A stretch of 64,000 nucleotides of DNA from Ampelocalamus luodianensis (Eukaryota; Streptophyta; Magnoliopsida; Poales; Poaceae), in contig CM070623.1 of assembly GCA_036346255.1 (NCBI GenBank), forward strand, positions 25,860,875 through 25,924,874, in the 5' to 3' direction. The notes under the pieces are model-generated. The model was given only the letters and a program-made list of their open reading frames with translations, ran no database searches and was not told the origin of the DNA. Both the position numbers and the translations under genes were made by a program. Below are positions 24,841 through 36,702 of this stretch, in pieces; position 1 is the first letter of the stretch, and every line of letters starts with the position of its first letter.

Positions 24841-25560
24841 CAAGATAGAACATCGCTGACCTTGCTAGGATCTATCGCGACACCACTGCTGAAAGAACAT
24901 GGCCCAAGAATGCCACTTCCTCAACCGTAACTCGCACTTGTTGAACTTAGCATACAAATGATGCTCACGCAGCTTTCCCAATACAATCTGCAGATGCTCA
25001 AGATGCTCTTCTTCACTCTTGGAGTAGATAAGAATGTCGCCAATGAATACCACAACAAACTTATCCAAATACTCCATGAACACCGAGTTCATAAGATTCA
25101 TGAACGAAGTCGAGCATTGGTCAAACCGAAGACATGACGGTGTACTCGTGAAAGGCCATAACGAGTAGTGAACGCCGTCTTTGGAATATCCTCACTGATC
25201 CGACTTGATGGTACCCCAATCTCAAGTCAATCTTGGAGAACACACAAGCCCCGCCAATGGTCAAAGAGATCATCAATACGAGGCAAAGGATATTTGTTTT
25301 TCACCGTCACTTCATTCAATGACAAGAATCCACACACATACGCAGGTCTTGTCCTTCTTCTTCACAAAAATAACCGACAACCCCAAGGAGATGAGCTAGG
25401 ACGGATGAAGCCTTTTGCCTCAAGCTCACCCAATCGCTTCTTTAGCTCCTCCAACTCATTAGGAGGCATTCGACGCAGTGCCTTTGAAATTGGAGCGATC
25501 GGGCAGCAACTCAATCACAAACTCTAAGTCTCGAATCGAGGCATACCGAGCAAATCTTGG
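24841..25560 (-). pseudogene. Element B reverse transcriptase, frameshifted
   Basis: MNLMNSVFMEYLDKFVVVF is followed by IGDILIYSKSEEEHLEHLQ, so the catalytic box reads FIGD (25037-25042 encodes Gly-Asp), as in element A. The palm and fingers segments upstream are broken by frame changes. LYAKFNKCELRLR is recognisable downstream. Confidence 0.86.
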
Positions 25561-26028
25561 GGAAGACATCCACAAAGTCACAGCATCAGGGCACATCCTC
25601 GAATCTCCATGGTCGCTTAGCTTCAAGGGCACAAAGGTGTGGCCCCGCAGTGCGGTGAAATCCCAACTTGCTCGCTGAGGGACTAGTGAGGAAAACCATC
25701 TTCCTGCACAATCGATTTGCCCCAAGTGTTGGGACAACCAATCCATACCAAGAATCACATCCAGACGCTACGAGTCAAGTAAGATGAGATTCGCCAAGAA
25801 TTCCACTCCTTCAATATTAATGGGAACGCCCGACATTCTTGATCGCTCTCATTTCCGCTCCCGAGAGCGAATAAGCAAGGAATCCCCAAAGGAACAAAGT
25901 GAAGGTCACAATCAGCAGCAAAGATCTCGAAATAAAGGAATGTGAAGCTCCGAGTCAAACAAGACTGCAGCAGACGATAACTAACAAGGAACGTTATCTA
26001 ACACAACGTCGGTGCCTCTTGAGCCTCC
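25561..26028 (-). pseudogene. Element B protease region, degraded
   Basis: MILGMDWLSQHLGQIDCAG marks the end of the protease. The active-site region upstream (near 25930-25960) is too disturbed to read a clear Asp-Thr/Ser-Gly. Position and motif order match element A. Confidence 0.72.
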
Positions 26029-27088
26029 TCACCGAGATGTGGTTGACTCGATCACCCCGACACCTCGAGTCTTCGGATCACCTTCGTCGTGTGTGACCAT
26101 TCCCGCGTCCTCCATTAGGACGAGGGCTGCTCCAATCCTCTGAGGGCAACTGCTAGCATAGTGGCCCTTCTTGTTGCTGAAGGCGAGTAACATCGCACCA
26201 AGGCGGAGCGCAACTCGCTTCCGAAGTCGCAGTGCACGTGGTTGAAACACGGCCTGCGGGGGACGAGCAACTGGCGCCGACGGCCTCGGCGGTGGTGAAA
26301 CCAAAGCACGAGCTCCTGGTGTGGGCCCAACACGGGGACGAGTGAGGCCGGCTGCGGCACCGATGGGTCTCCCACTTGCGCTATGACTCACCCAGCGCCC
26401 GCTTTGTGCTCGGCGACGATGGCCTTGTCAACCAAGGCCCGAAGTCGAACAAAGTCTACAATAGATAGCTTGTCCGCAGCTCCTCTGACAAACCATCCAT
26501 GAACTTCTCTGCTTAGCCTCATCGAGGCCACCTCTCCGAGCATAACGAGCCAAGTGGTTAAACTCGTAAAGATACTCCGAGACAGACTTGCGCCCGCTAA
26601 GCGCAAGAAACTCCTTCTTCTTGAGCTTCATCGGCCATCGTATGTGGGCCGACGGAAGCGGTCGAAACTCATCCCACGAGACAACGTGGCTGCGGGCTGC
26701 ATGGCGAAAAGTTCTCCCACCAAGATAGTGCTACACCCTCAAGCCGATGGGATGCAAAGAGTGCCCGCTCTGCTCCCCGGCATCGAGCGATATTGAGCTT
26801 TCGCCAACAAGACGCAGCCAATCATCCGCGTCGAGTGGATCCTGATCGAGAGAAAGTGGGCGGCGCGCACGAGGAACTCCGCAAGCCCACCGCGAGATCG
26901 GTGGCCACCACCTCCGATCCTCGGCGGCGGGAGCGGAGGTGTTCCTCGCAATGACCTCCAAGATCCGGTCCGTCCATGCGATTCCGCCGATCCGAGCCGT
27001 AACCTCGGCCATGGTCGGAGGAGGGGGAAGCTCTCATCGAAACAAATGGCCGATCGATCACATGGTGGTTCTTGTCATTCTGCTCCAC
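26029..27088 (-). pseudogene. Element B gag, frameshifted
   Basis: Pieces include MAEVTARIGG, RILEVIARNTSAPA, DPLDADDWLRLV, EFLALSGRKSVSEYLYEFNHLARYA, VDKAIVAEHKAGA and a zinc-knuckle remnant NKKGHYASSCPQR in which the upstream Cys residues are lost to a frame change. A start at 27088 (MEQNDKNHH) is possible because the D gag begins at the equivalent place. Many losses fall on CAG/CTG/CCG sites. Confidence 0.83.
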
Positions 27089-27785
27089 AAAAATAGGTTA
27101 AACACAACTCCGAACAGAGACAAAGAAAACTACTAACCACTAACAAAACCATCCTTAAAAGCTCAAGTAACCACATAGAACTGCAGCAAGATCACAAAGA
27201 TAATATCCATCTTCCCATTATGACTAACTCGTATTAAAGAACAAGTAGCCAATTGTCAGGAAGACAAATTTCAGAAAAAAAAATAACTTCGGTTCGAAAA
27301 CAGCAAGGAAACAGGGTGGGAAATTTGCTAAAGAAGGGTTAAATACTTAGCTATCTCATATCACTTCTTACCCTTTTATCCCCACAAGTTTTAGTGGAAT
27401 TAACCTCTCATTTCAGCACCTCCTACTAATTAAATGCTAGCTGTCCAGAAATTCTCTTGCTGTCCAGATCTTCCCTCTAAGCTCCTGGCCGAAACTTGCA
27501 GCTTCCAATTGCTTCACATATTCCCAAGACAGCCAACACTTTCACTTTATAACTCTCATGGTGTACCCAAAACCAATCTACTCGGCTACTAACTTTTGAA
27601 GGAAGATGAGAGGAAAACTCAGCTTTCAAATTCAGTTTAGAACAAGGTGAGATGAGCAAGCTAAGATAGATGAGGAGTAAAATCTGAGAACTCACTTAAG
27701 ATTTTCAGGAAAGCACTGATATTTGGAAAGTAAGTTTTCAAAATATTCTAGGGACGACCAAGCTAGGGTTTTCTTACGGTCGGAT
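27089..27785 (-). other. Leader of element B
   Basis: AT-rich untranslated leader homologous to that of A, for example the CTCACAAG, ACCAAGCTAGGG and GAGATGAGCAAGCTAAGATAG stretches. Nothing else is seen. Confidence 0.7.
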
Positions 27786-27797
27786 GGCTCGATACTA
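27786..27797 (-). promoter_or_regulatory. Primer-binding site of element B (disturbed)
   Basis: The minus strand reads TTAGTATCGAGCC where TGGTATCAGAGCC is expected. The CAG is altered to CG, as at the D primer site. Confidence 0.75.
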
Positions 27798-27802
27798 AGC
27801 TC

Positions 27803-30800
27803 TGTGAGACCCGGTTTATTAAACTTGTAATACTTAACCTTCCTCTGGTTCTAGTATCACAAATAGAATAATCCGCGTCTCGATGAATATGTGCCTCCCA
27901 ACAAGCAAAGACACATACATCATATCCAAGCATGCATCAATTCCATACAACAGATTACAACAAGTCTACCAAAAGACATACATAATATAAGTTATTACAA
28001 CACAGCCGACCGGCCAAATGACATAAGTAGCAAATAAGTAACAGCGGAAGCAAAAGTTGCCATAAGATGGCTTAAACCAAAAGACGACCGGTTAGTCACA
28101 ACCTAGAAGTGACTTTCCCCAAAGCCACCACAACATAGCATGAATCCCTGATTCATACCACCATCAAGTTTTAATTGTAAAACGTTGTAGTCTAACTCTT
28201 GAAAAGCTTATCCAAGCGTGTCCATAACCTAGGACGAGGCTATTCGAATAGTTTTAATCCTCGCAGGGTGTACCAATGTACCCACACTTGCATCGCATTT
28301 TTGCCAAGCTATTAAGCACACTTCCTTTGGTATGCCGGCATGGCTAAGTCCTACAAACCCTTTCCAATGGAATATGCTAATCAAGAGACGCACGTATGGG
28401 GGTTAATCCTTAGTGATCTGCCGACGAAATATGGATCACAAGGACCCATACGTGGAGCAAGATACACCGGCCTCGTGGTGTTCTCCTCCTACTAACGTGT
28501 CCATGTTGCATATAATCAAATATGCAACCCACCACGCGACTCATTAATTAACACACCCAAAGTACTCACCAAGAGAGGTCCCATATCCCTCTAGTGTGGT
28601 TAGCACGCCACGTAATGCTCGGATAATGAGATACTCACAAGTAGTTCGGTCCTTAATTGACCGGGCACCATTCCAATCACACCCAAAAGATCACACCATC
28701 TTACCATTGTGCCCAAGTCTAAATTGTTTTCATTTTCAGCTTTAGTTTTGCAATTTAGACATAGCACAAGGTGAAAAGTACACATAGTAATAGTTTGTGT
28801 GATCAAAGTTATCGACGAGTCGATAACCGCCCATTTCTACCGATAACTAAGCATGGCTAAGCATAATGACACGCAATCTACTAAGTGACAAGGGTCCATC
28901 CAGCGAACCCAAAATCACAGCAAGTAACCTAGGCTTCAGTGGTAGAGGAATGAACATCTCCTACTGATAATGCATCTAGTAGGCCAACTACCGACAATAG
29001 TTTAAAACAACATAGCAATGCACACATAGAATTTGCAAACAATATATTAGACTTTGAAAATAGTAGGAACAATATGATCAAATGAATGCTACATCTGCTT
29101 GCCTGGCTGAAGTGCAGGATCTGATGGCTGCTGTGGCTCAATATCAAGATTAATAATATTATCTTCGGAACCTAACGCGAAAAGGCGATAAGCAAATAAG
29201 AACGAAGAACACCAAATAAACTCCAATAGCAAAACACATCCAAATCTAATAAAATTTATACTACAGCTAGGGAATGATCTAAGACAATGATAGGAACCAG
29301 AATTATGCAATTAGAACTAAGCATGCAAAAGATATGAACAAAATGCTCTTTCTCAGCCTCAAAACAACCTAATTAATAATTAGTACTGTTCATGATGAAA
29401 TTTTCTAGAGTGATCTAAGGTCTGAAATTTTTATAGCAGGTAGATTATGACATCCTAATAACAGCAAAGTTGGATTTACTAATTTTGGAGTTATACACAT
29501 TTACTTATGATTTTTCTAAGCTATAAATCTAATGCAAGTCATTTTACAGAATTATGAACATGCTCAAATCCTATTTTATACGAAAGTATACTAACAGACG
29601 AATTTAACAAAATTGGTTTTGCACAATTTGGATTTATACAGAAAAAGATATGCATTTTCCAAGGTTAAAACTATTTCTGGAATATTCAAAATGACAAAAA
29701 TCAAGTTATTCCTAGTTACACAATTTTCTGCTACTGCAACATGCTTAATTCCATTTTTATAATAAACTAAGGTGACAACATAATTTATTACCGTTGGAAT
29801 TATCTAAAAGCGATTAAAATGAATTAGTTATGAGTTTCTAAAGTTTTATATCATTTTCATTGTTAAACAAATACTTACCAAATACGACAAACTCCAATAA
29901 AAGAATAAGACGTGGACAACTCCCAACCTTTGGTCTAAAATCCTCGGCTCACGTGCGCGAAACAAAAAAGACGCGCGCGAATCGAACGGAGCCCACCGTT
30001 GGATCACGATCCAACGGCGCACGACACGTATGCAACCGGACGGTGCGGTTGCTTGGGCCAATCCCAGCCGCAGATCTGCAGATGGACGGTCCAGAGCGCA
30101 CCAACGGTCGGAAGGTCCGATTGCACACACGATCTCAGCCGTTGATCGCAAGATCGACGGTCGAGAATGATCAAGGCATCCGGAGGGTCCGAATGCACTC
30201 ACGATCAGGGCCGCAGATCTAAAAATGAACGGTAGATATTGATCGCAGTTCAAAGGAAGATGCTGACACGTGGGACCGCATGTCAGTGACTTCGAGTCAC
30301 CCACGCGCTGGTTTAACCCACGCACGCGCAGCACCGCCTACTTGTCGCCGATCGAGAGTGGCGGTTAAGACCAAATTAATGCCATTAATGATTAACCTTA
30401 AATAAACACTAATGATCGCGAAATTTGATTTTAACCCCTCGGGCCCACAAGTCAGCGACCCAGAGGTAAATTCCGACAGCGATTAAATGCCGACACATTC
30501 AATTAACCAATGATTAATCTTAATGATGTCGGAACAGTGCGGGATTGAACCAGAGAGCGATTTAAGGATATTGGGCCCACTGGTCAGTGGCTCAACGACA
30601 ACAATTAAGACACGATTAATAACTAAAGATTGGTAATTAATGTGTCCTAATTAAGTGACGAAAACGGGAGCTGCTGTGCCGGCAAAACCCGAGCGAGTTC
30701 AACGGCAAATCGCCGGCGACACTGGCCGCGGCGGCGCCCACCAAGAACCAAAATGGATTCGCAATAGCACAACGAATCTAATGGTAGCATTCTCGCCGGC

Positions 30801-32556
30801 GGTGAGGGACTAGAACGCCGGCTAGCCGGAAAACGAAAATGGGAGCTTTATCGCTAAACATGAAAATAGCGAAAGCTCACCGCGACCTAGGATGCGGGTG
30901 CCAGAGCCACTAAGGACTAATAAGAAGCTACCTTAGTGACAAGAAGCTTCAAAGATGGCCGGAGATGCTTGATCACGGTGAAAGCTCGCCGGTCTTGGAG
31001 AAGAAAACCCGAGATAGATACCCTGAGCCAAATGAGTGATTCCAAAGCATCAGTATAGCTTCATAATGATTCACAGAAGCTACATGAGCAAGTAATTAGC
31101 AAATGGAGCACTCACCTGAGATGAGGAAGAAGATGACCAATTTCGCCGAATTTGAACAAACCCCAAATTGGACAATTCACGAGAATCAAATCCAAAATTA
31201 AGTGAGGGAAATGTTCAAGGAAGTAAATAGATAAGGTTAGGGCAAAGAAACGTGAAGGAGGACCACTGGAACACCAAGAACACCAATGGAGCTCCACGGG
31301 TCAACAATGGCGATTTGCCATTTTTGAGGTGTTAAGCTCCAATATTGTGAATGGGGCTCGATGGTGGTCTAAAGAAATACCAGAGGCATTGAGAGTGCTT
31401 ATAAAGCCATGAAAGCATTAGGGTTTGCACCACTCCTCTTTGGGCGGCAAAACACAGAGCACAATGCGCGCCGACATGGAAAAGATAAAAGCCGGTGCAC
31501 TAGGGCATGGCATGGCCGAAAGTGTCTCCCACGACCTCACCGTTGACTAGGGCGTAGTAGGAAGCATGAGATGACACCGCCATAACCCCTACCGTGCTCG
31601 CACGGCTCAAGGTTGAAGAAGACCAGGAAAGATGCTCGGCGATTTTGAGCCCTACGATCTAAATCGGACGGCTACGAAGCGCCATGCCTCCCGTGTTCAA
31701 AACACAACGGGAGATTGCGAGCCTTAGGATTAGAAATGAACGGCTCAGATTGCTCCACGTCACAAACTCAATTTACAACGGAGGAACACGCGGCGTTGGA
31801 TCTTAATCCAACGGCCCCGATTCGTAAATGCAACCGAGGGTCCGAAGGGTTCGGAAATCTCAACGGTTGGATGGGAATCTAACGGTCGACAATCAAACTT
31901 GCAACCGAAGGTCCGGCGGGTTACACGCGCGGCCGTGCGATTTCGATCCAACGGTTGAGATCCAACGCGCTTTAAAGAGAGGCTCGATGCGCTTAGTTGA
32001 TGGACCAAGTCAATTGGCTCGAGCCCAGTCCGACTCGAACCCAAGTAACAAGAAAACCAAGTTTGACTTTGAAATAAGAACAGAGACTTTGAATGATTTA
32101 TTTGAGGTAGCAAATTAACTCCAAAAATTATGAAATTTTTACAGGAGCTTGCTAACTTAGATATTAACCTTGTATAAAATTTTCAGAGGTTTTTATGCTG
32201 CGAAAAAATCTCCAAAAATTCTGCAAGGCTCTGTTTTAATGTTTGACTGAGAGTCAAACAGGTTTGACTGCCTCTAAAAATATTCAAACAATTTCTAAAA
32301 ATTGTGAAATTTTTCAGAGGGGTCACATACCATCACAGAGACTTAGGAAAAATATTTCCAGAGGATGATCATAATATTTGACAAGATTGTTTTTGGAATA
32401 ACAAGATTTGGATCAACTAGACTTGTGACAATGTATTTCCATAATCCCTTGTACAAGAATTGTTTGGCACAACAGAAATACATGATGTAAGAAAAAGTTT
32501 TAATTCCTACTGATTTTCTTACATTTGAAACACAAGCCCAAGATTGGGATGTTACA
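27803..32556 (-). repeat. Element B 5' LTR (right copy)
   Basis: From TGTGAGACCCGGTT to GGGATGTTACA, followed by the CCAAG target duplicate. It lacks about 330 bp that the left copy keeps at 18565-18900, and keeps 630 bp that the left copy has lost. It is otherwise near-identical to the left copy except for numerous CHG-site differences. Confidence 0.93.
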
Positions 32557-35500
32557 CCAAGTCCAAATCTTTTTGCTTTTAGTTTTTGGGTTTTTGCAAA
32601 TTGAACATAGCGTCAAGCCGAAATATAGGTACATAGTAAGCATTTGTGTGATCAAGGTTATCGACAAGTCGATAACCGCCCATTTCTACCGGAAGCTAAG
32701 CATGGCTAAGCAATTAATCCGCAAAACTACTAAGTGACAAGAGCTCATCCACGAACTCTAAATCACAGCAATAACTTAGGCTCATTGTAGTAAAGGATAA
32801 TCATTTGCCTAAGAAAATACATCTACTAGGTCAACTACCGACAATAGTTTAACACAAACTAGCAATGCATATATAGAATTTGTAAACAACATAAATACTT
32901 GAAAATACAGGGATTAACATGATCAAATTGCTTGCCTTGCTGGACTGGTTCTTGCTGCAGAGGAGAGTTCTCAGATTCAATATAATCTTCGGAACCTAAC
33001 GAGAAAATACGATAAAACCAATAAGAACGAAGAACACCAACTAAAACTTAACAGCAAAAGACATCCAAATCCCATAAAAGTTACACAACAGCTAGAGGTT
33101 GATTTTAGACAATTTTAGGAACAAGAATTACTTCATTTGGACTTAGCATGAAAAAGTTATGCCCTAAACAATTTCTCTCAGCCTGAAAAATTCTAATTAA
33201 ATTAATTTCGGCTACTGTTCATGGCAAAAATTTCTAGAATGATCTGGAACCTGAAATTTTTATGGTGGGTAGATAAGGTCATCCTAAGAACAGCAAGGTT
33301 GAGTTTACTTCATTTGAAGTTGAAATGAATTACTTATGATTTTTCTAAGTTCTAAAACTAGTAGATCATTAACTTCAGTGGCAAGGATCATATTTAGACC
33401 TATTCTACACTACAGTACATTCCTAGTGGGTTTTAACAAAATTTAATTTTCTCAATTTGGAATTACAGAGAATAAGTTATGCATTTTACAAATTTTCAAT
33501 GAATTTCTAGACAACCTTTTTCACTAAACAAGATCATGCAGTTTATATCCTTTTACGCTACATAACGATTGCCTAAATTTATTCTCGATTAGAGTTCATT
33601 CTATAACAGAGCTAAAGCAACTGGAATCATTCAAAAAGGAGCTGAAATGACAAAGTTATGCACTTTTGAAATTCGAACAATCCAAATACTTTGAAAATTT
33701 GAGCTCTCGGGAGGTCTAACAGACTTAACGAAAACGGGGAGGTCGTGGCCGTCGATCCTTCATCGCACGGCTACGGACCTCGAAGTACAGCGCACCGAGA
33801 GACCTCTTCCGCATTGGGGAGGTCTGGGCCGTTGAGATTAGATCCAACGACCACGACCGGTGCATGCACAACAGACACGAGGAGGTCCTCGCGCCTAGAG
33901 GTGGTCGGGACCGTCAGATCAAGATCTGACAGCCCTGACCTCCGAGGGAGGTCCTAAGGCTAAATCTACGGAGGGAGGTCTAGCCCGTTAGATCTAAATC
34001 TAACGGTTTAGACCTGAGGAGGAGGTCCTAAAGCTACGAATCTAAAGGATGAGGTCCAAACGGTCAAGATCTCTAGGGGGAGGTCCTGAACTGCTAAGAT
34101 CTCGCAAGGGAGGTATTAACGGTCACGATCAAGCGAAGGAGGTCCTGAACGGTTGGGATTTACACGAGGGAGGTCCTGGGCGGTCAAGATCTCGCTGGGA
34201 GGTCTTTAAGGACATAGTTTAAACGGACGAGATCTGGACGGCTAAGATCTTCACAGAGGAGGTCCTGAACGGTCCAGATTAAAGCGAAGGGAGGTCCTGA
34301 GGTTTTCTTTATAAAAAGACCAGGGGTGGCTTTTTACAAAGAGGACCCCGAGGGTGGTCTTTGCAAAATGACCAAGGGGAGGTCTTTTGCGCACGGGGAA
34401 GATCTAAATGGCTAGGATTTAAGCAGGGTGGTCCTAGACGGTTGGGATCGACTCTAGGGGGAGGTCCTGGCACTTATAGTTTTCGCAGACCAGGATCTAA
34501 CGGCCTAGAGCTAACCTAGGAGGTCTTTATCGGCCGAGATGGATCCAAGGAGGTCCTGTGACTTAGCGTTTCTACTGACAAGGGCTCTACGGTCCAGATC
34601 TAATCTCAAGAGGTCCTGGACGGCTCGGATTTGGCGGAGGGTGGTCCAAGACTTAAGGACTTTTCAACGAAGATCTAACGCTCAGATCTAAACCTAGGGA
34701 GGTCATGGCCGGTCATGATTAACCCGAGGAGGTCTGGTGACTTGACAAAATCGCGACAAGGTACAGAGCTCGACGTTGAGCTCGCCGGCACGTCACCGAC
34801 GACCAAAGCCATGGCGCGCTAACCAACTAAGCCAATATGTTTGCAATACTATTGCGAACCTAATGGGAGCATTCTCGACGGCGGAGCAGGCCTAGAACGC
34901 CGGCGAGCCGGAGAAGGGCGGATGATAAGTTTTTGGCAAAAACTGAAAACGGCGAAAACAAGCGCCATGAGCTAAACTAGCTAGACCTTAAGCTCTAAGG
35001 GACTAAAATGAACTCACCCGAGTGTAGGGAAGGCCCTGAGGAACTCAGAGGAGACCCAGCGGTGGAGCAGTTCGCCGGAGTCGAGGAAGAAGACAGAAGA
35101 AGCCTCGAAGAACAGTTCTCCCCAGGGACTTACTCTGTGAAATCAACCAAAATGAGTTAAGGAATAATGCTCCGGGTGGTTAATTGAACAAGTTGGCATT
35201 CCAAGTTGCAATTAAAACCACTGGAGCTCCAAGGCCACCGGCGGAGCTTCCCGGCAACAATGGTGGATTTGGGAACCTCAGGAGTTTTTGAGCTCCACAC
35301 ACTTGAGGTGAGCTGGGAGGGTGGCTGAGAGCGGAAGAGGGGGTTCAAGGAGGACCTCGGAGGAGCGCTCATGTAGCCCGGAGGCCAATTGAGCATGAGG
35401 ACGATGGTTTAATGGCGACAGGACAAAAGGGGGGTTGCTGCGCGAAAAAACGAGGCGAGGAGGCAGGTAAAGTCAGGGCAAAGCTGACACAGTTGACAAT

Positions 35501-36254
35501 AGGGGGGGCTCCGAGCCGTTGCAGGGCCCCACGAGGTGACTGGAGCCTGCACTGCTCACCTACGCACGCGCGCGTGGGGAGGAGGAAGAAGAACAGAAGA
35601 GGAGCTCGGGGAGGTTGGGAGCCCCACGATTACAATCCGACGGCCCTGAACACGCGCGCACGAGTCCGAGCCCTAGCTCGGCTAAACTTGGCTCGACCGA
35701 GCCAGTTGGCTGGGTCGGACTCGGGTCTGACTCGAGCCCGAGTCTGGCTCAGCACTAAATTTGGGTTCCAAACTGATCTGGAGTTTGGAGGATTTATTTG
35801 AGGTAGCAAACTTACTGCAAAAATTATGAAATTCTTACAGGAGCTTGCTAGCTGAGTCATTGACCTTGTGTAAATTTTGCAGAGGTTTTTGGGCTATACA
35901 TTTTCCTCCAAAAATTCTACAAGGTGCTGGGCTAAATTTCGACCATAATTTAAATGGGTTTGACTGACCTCCAAAAATATTCAAACAATTTCTAAAAATT
36001 GTGAAATTTTTCGGAGGAGCTACACATCAATCCAAGAATTTAGCAAACTTATTTCCAGGAGATTATCACAAGATGGAACAAGAGTGTCTAAGAAGAATAA
36101 GATGTGGGCTAAAATGACTTGTGATTTTTGTATTCCCATGATTCCTTTACAACAAATGTCCAGGCATACAAGAAATACAATATGTAAGAAAAGTTTTTAA
36201 TTTCCCCTCATTTTCTTACATTTGAAACACAAGTCTAAAACTTGGGATGTTACC
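32557..36254 (-). repeat. Element A 5' LTR, part 2
   Basis: It begins with the second CCAAG target copy of B and aligns with the truncated 3' LTR at the left edge from 32985 on. It ends GGGATGTTAC with the terminal A missing or changed to C. Contains an extra 80 bp (about 35433-35512) absent from the left copy. Short open frames in the GC-rich part (35412-35860) are not credible genes. Confidence 0.92.
33708..34745. repeat. GGAGGTC-rich repeat block, 5' LTR copy of A
   Basis: Second copy of the irregular block described for the left LTR, with the same order of units and only scattered substitutions. The irregular arrangement therefore predates insertion of A. Confidence 0.85.
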
Positions 36255-36577
36255 GTTGCTGGTCTAGTCATCGTGATCTAGTTTCTAGTGTCGAGTCTTT
36301 GCTGTTTTGGTCATTGTATATCTCGGCTTGCCCTTTGTTGCATCCGTTGCAATTAGGGTTTGTCTGCTATAGCCGAGATTGAGTCACCACCTCCCATCCG
36401 ACCACTTACTCATGACACGACCCCCACCCGACCACCTACTCAATCCAACACCCCCATCCGACCACCTCCTCGTGTTCAAATACCTAGTCGGATTCGACCA
36501 CCTACTCGATACGACCACCTCCTCGTGTTCGACTACCGAGTCGGATTCGACCATCTACTCGTTCCGCCCCGACCTGT
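36255..36577. other. Unassigned stretch with short repeated motifs
   Basis: It begins right after the A LTR. It holds repeated CGACCACCT(A/C)CTC motifs and two copies of a segment containing CCTCGTGTTC and GTCGGATTCGACCA. No match to another element in the window except a short CCTCCTCGTGTTCGACTA that also appears near 45959 in the D 3' LTR. An open frame (36360-36590) is Pro/Arg-rich from the repeats. It may be LTR sequence of an E relative; origin uncertain. Confidence 0.45.
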
Positions 36578-36702
36578 GGCAGATTGCTGAACTCTACTAC
36601 TTCTTCGTCTTCCGCTGTGTTTCTTTATTGTTGGCTCGTAAGCCTACCTTGTAAACAGATCTGATATTTATTAATAAATTTTAGCATTTATGGTTGTGCT
36701 AT
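36578..36702 (+). repeat. Fragment of an E-family LTR
   Basis: Matches 49792-49925 in the E 3' LTR: GTGGCAGATTGCTG, CTTCGTCTTCCGCTGTG, TTGGCTCGTAAGCCTACC, TATTAATAAATTTTAGC. It ends abruptly at GTTGTGCTAT, where element D begins. The piece of E LTR downstream of D (from 47383) continues about 18 bp further along, so D, or a rearrangement, probably split one E-type LTR. Confidence 0.75.

Larger units (their letters stand above)
18278..32556 (-). mobile_element. Element B: complete Ty3-type chromovirus inserted in the A 5' LTR
   Basis: A 14.3-kb element with both LTRs, a polypurine tract, a degenerate primer-binding site and a full gag-pol order on the minus strand, bounded by an exact 5-bp target duplication. 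Each LTR has suffered one large deletion relative to the other, so the original LTR was about 5 kb. Its proteins are close to those of A, and its LTR is recognisably related but distinct. The coding region has many one-base shifts, a good part of which may be sequence error. Confidence 0.94.
1..36254 (-). mobile_element. Element A: Ty3-type chromovirus LTR retrotransposon, nested host of C and B
   Basis: Read on the minus strand, the order is 5' LTR, primer-binding site, gag, protease, RT, RNase H, integrase, chromodomain, polypurine tract, 3' LTR, which is the Ty3 (Metaviridae) order. The C-terminal chromodomain and very long LTRs (about 4.9 kb when the two 5' LTR pieces are joined) suggest the Tekay/Del group; that clade label is inferred from motifs, without a tree. 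The 3' LTR runs off the left edge, so only one outer boundary is visible and no target-site duplication can be tested. Element C interrupts the integrase and element B interrupts the 5' LTR. Nonsense mutations and frameshifts throughout gag-pol mean it cannot encode its own proteins. Confidence 0.9.

Noticed and set aside
36578..36702. Start of the D 5' LTR
   Set aside because: It matches the E LTR, not the D 3' LTR start at 45320, so it cannot be part of D.
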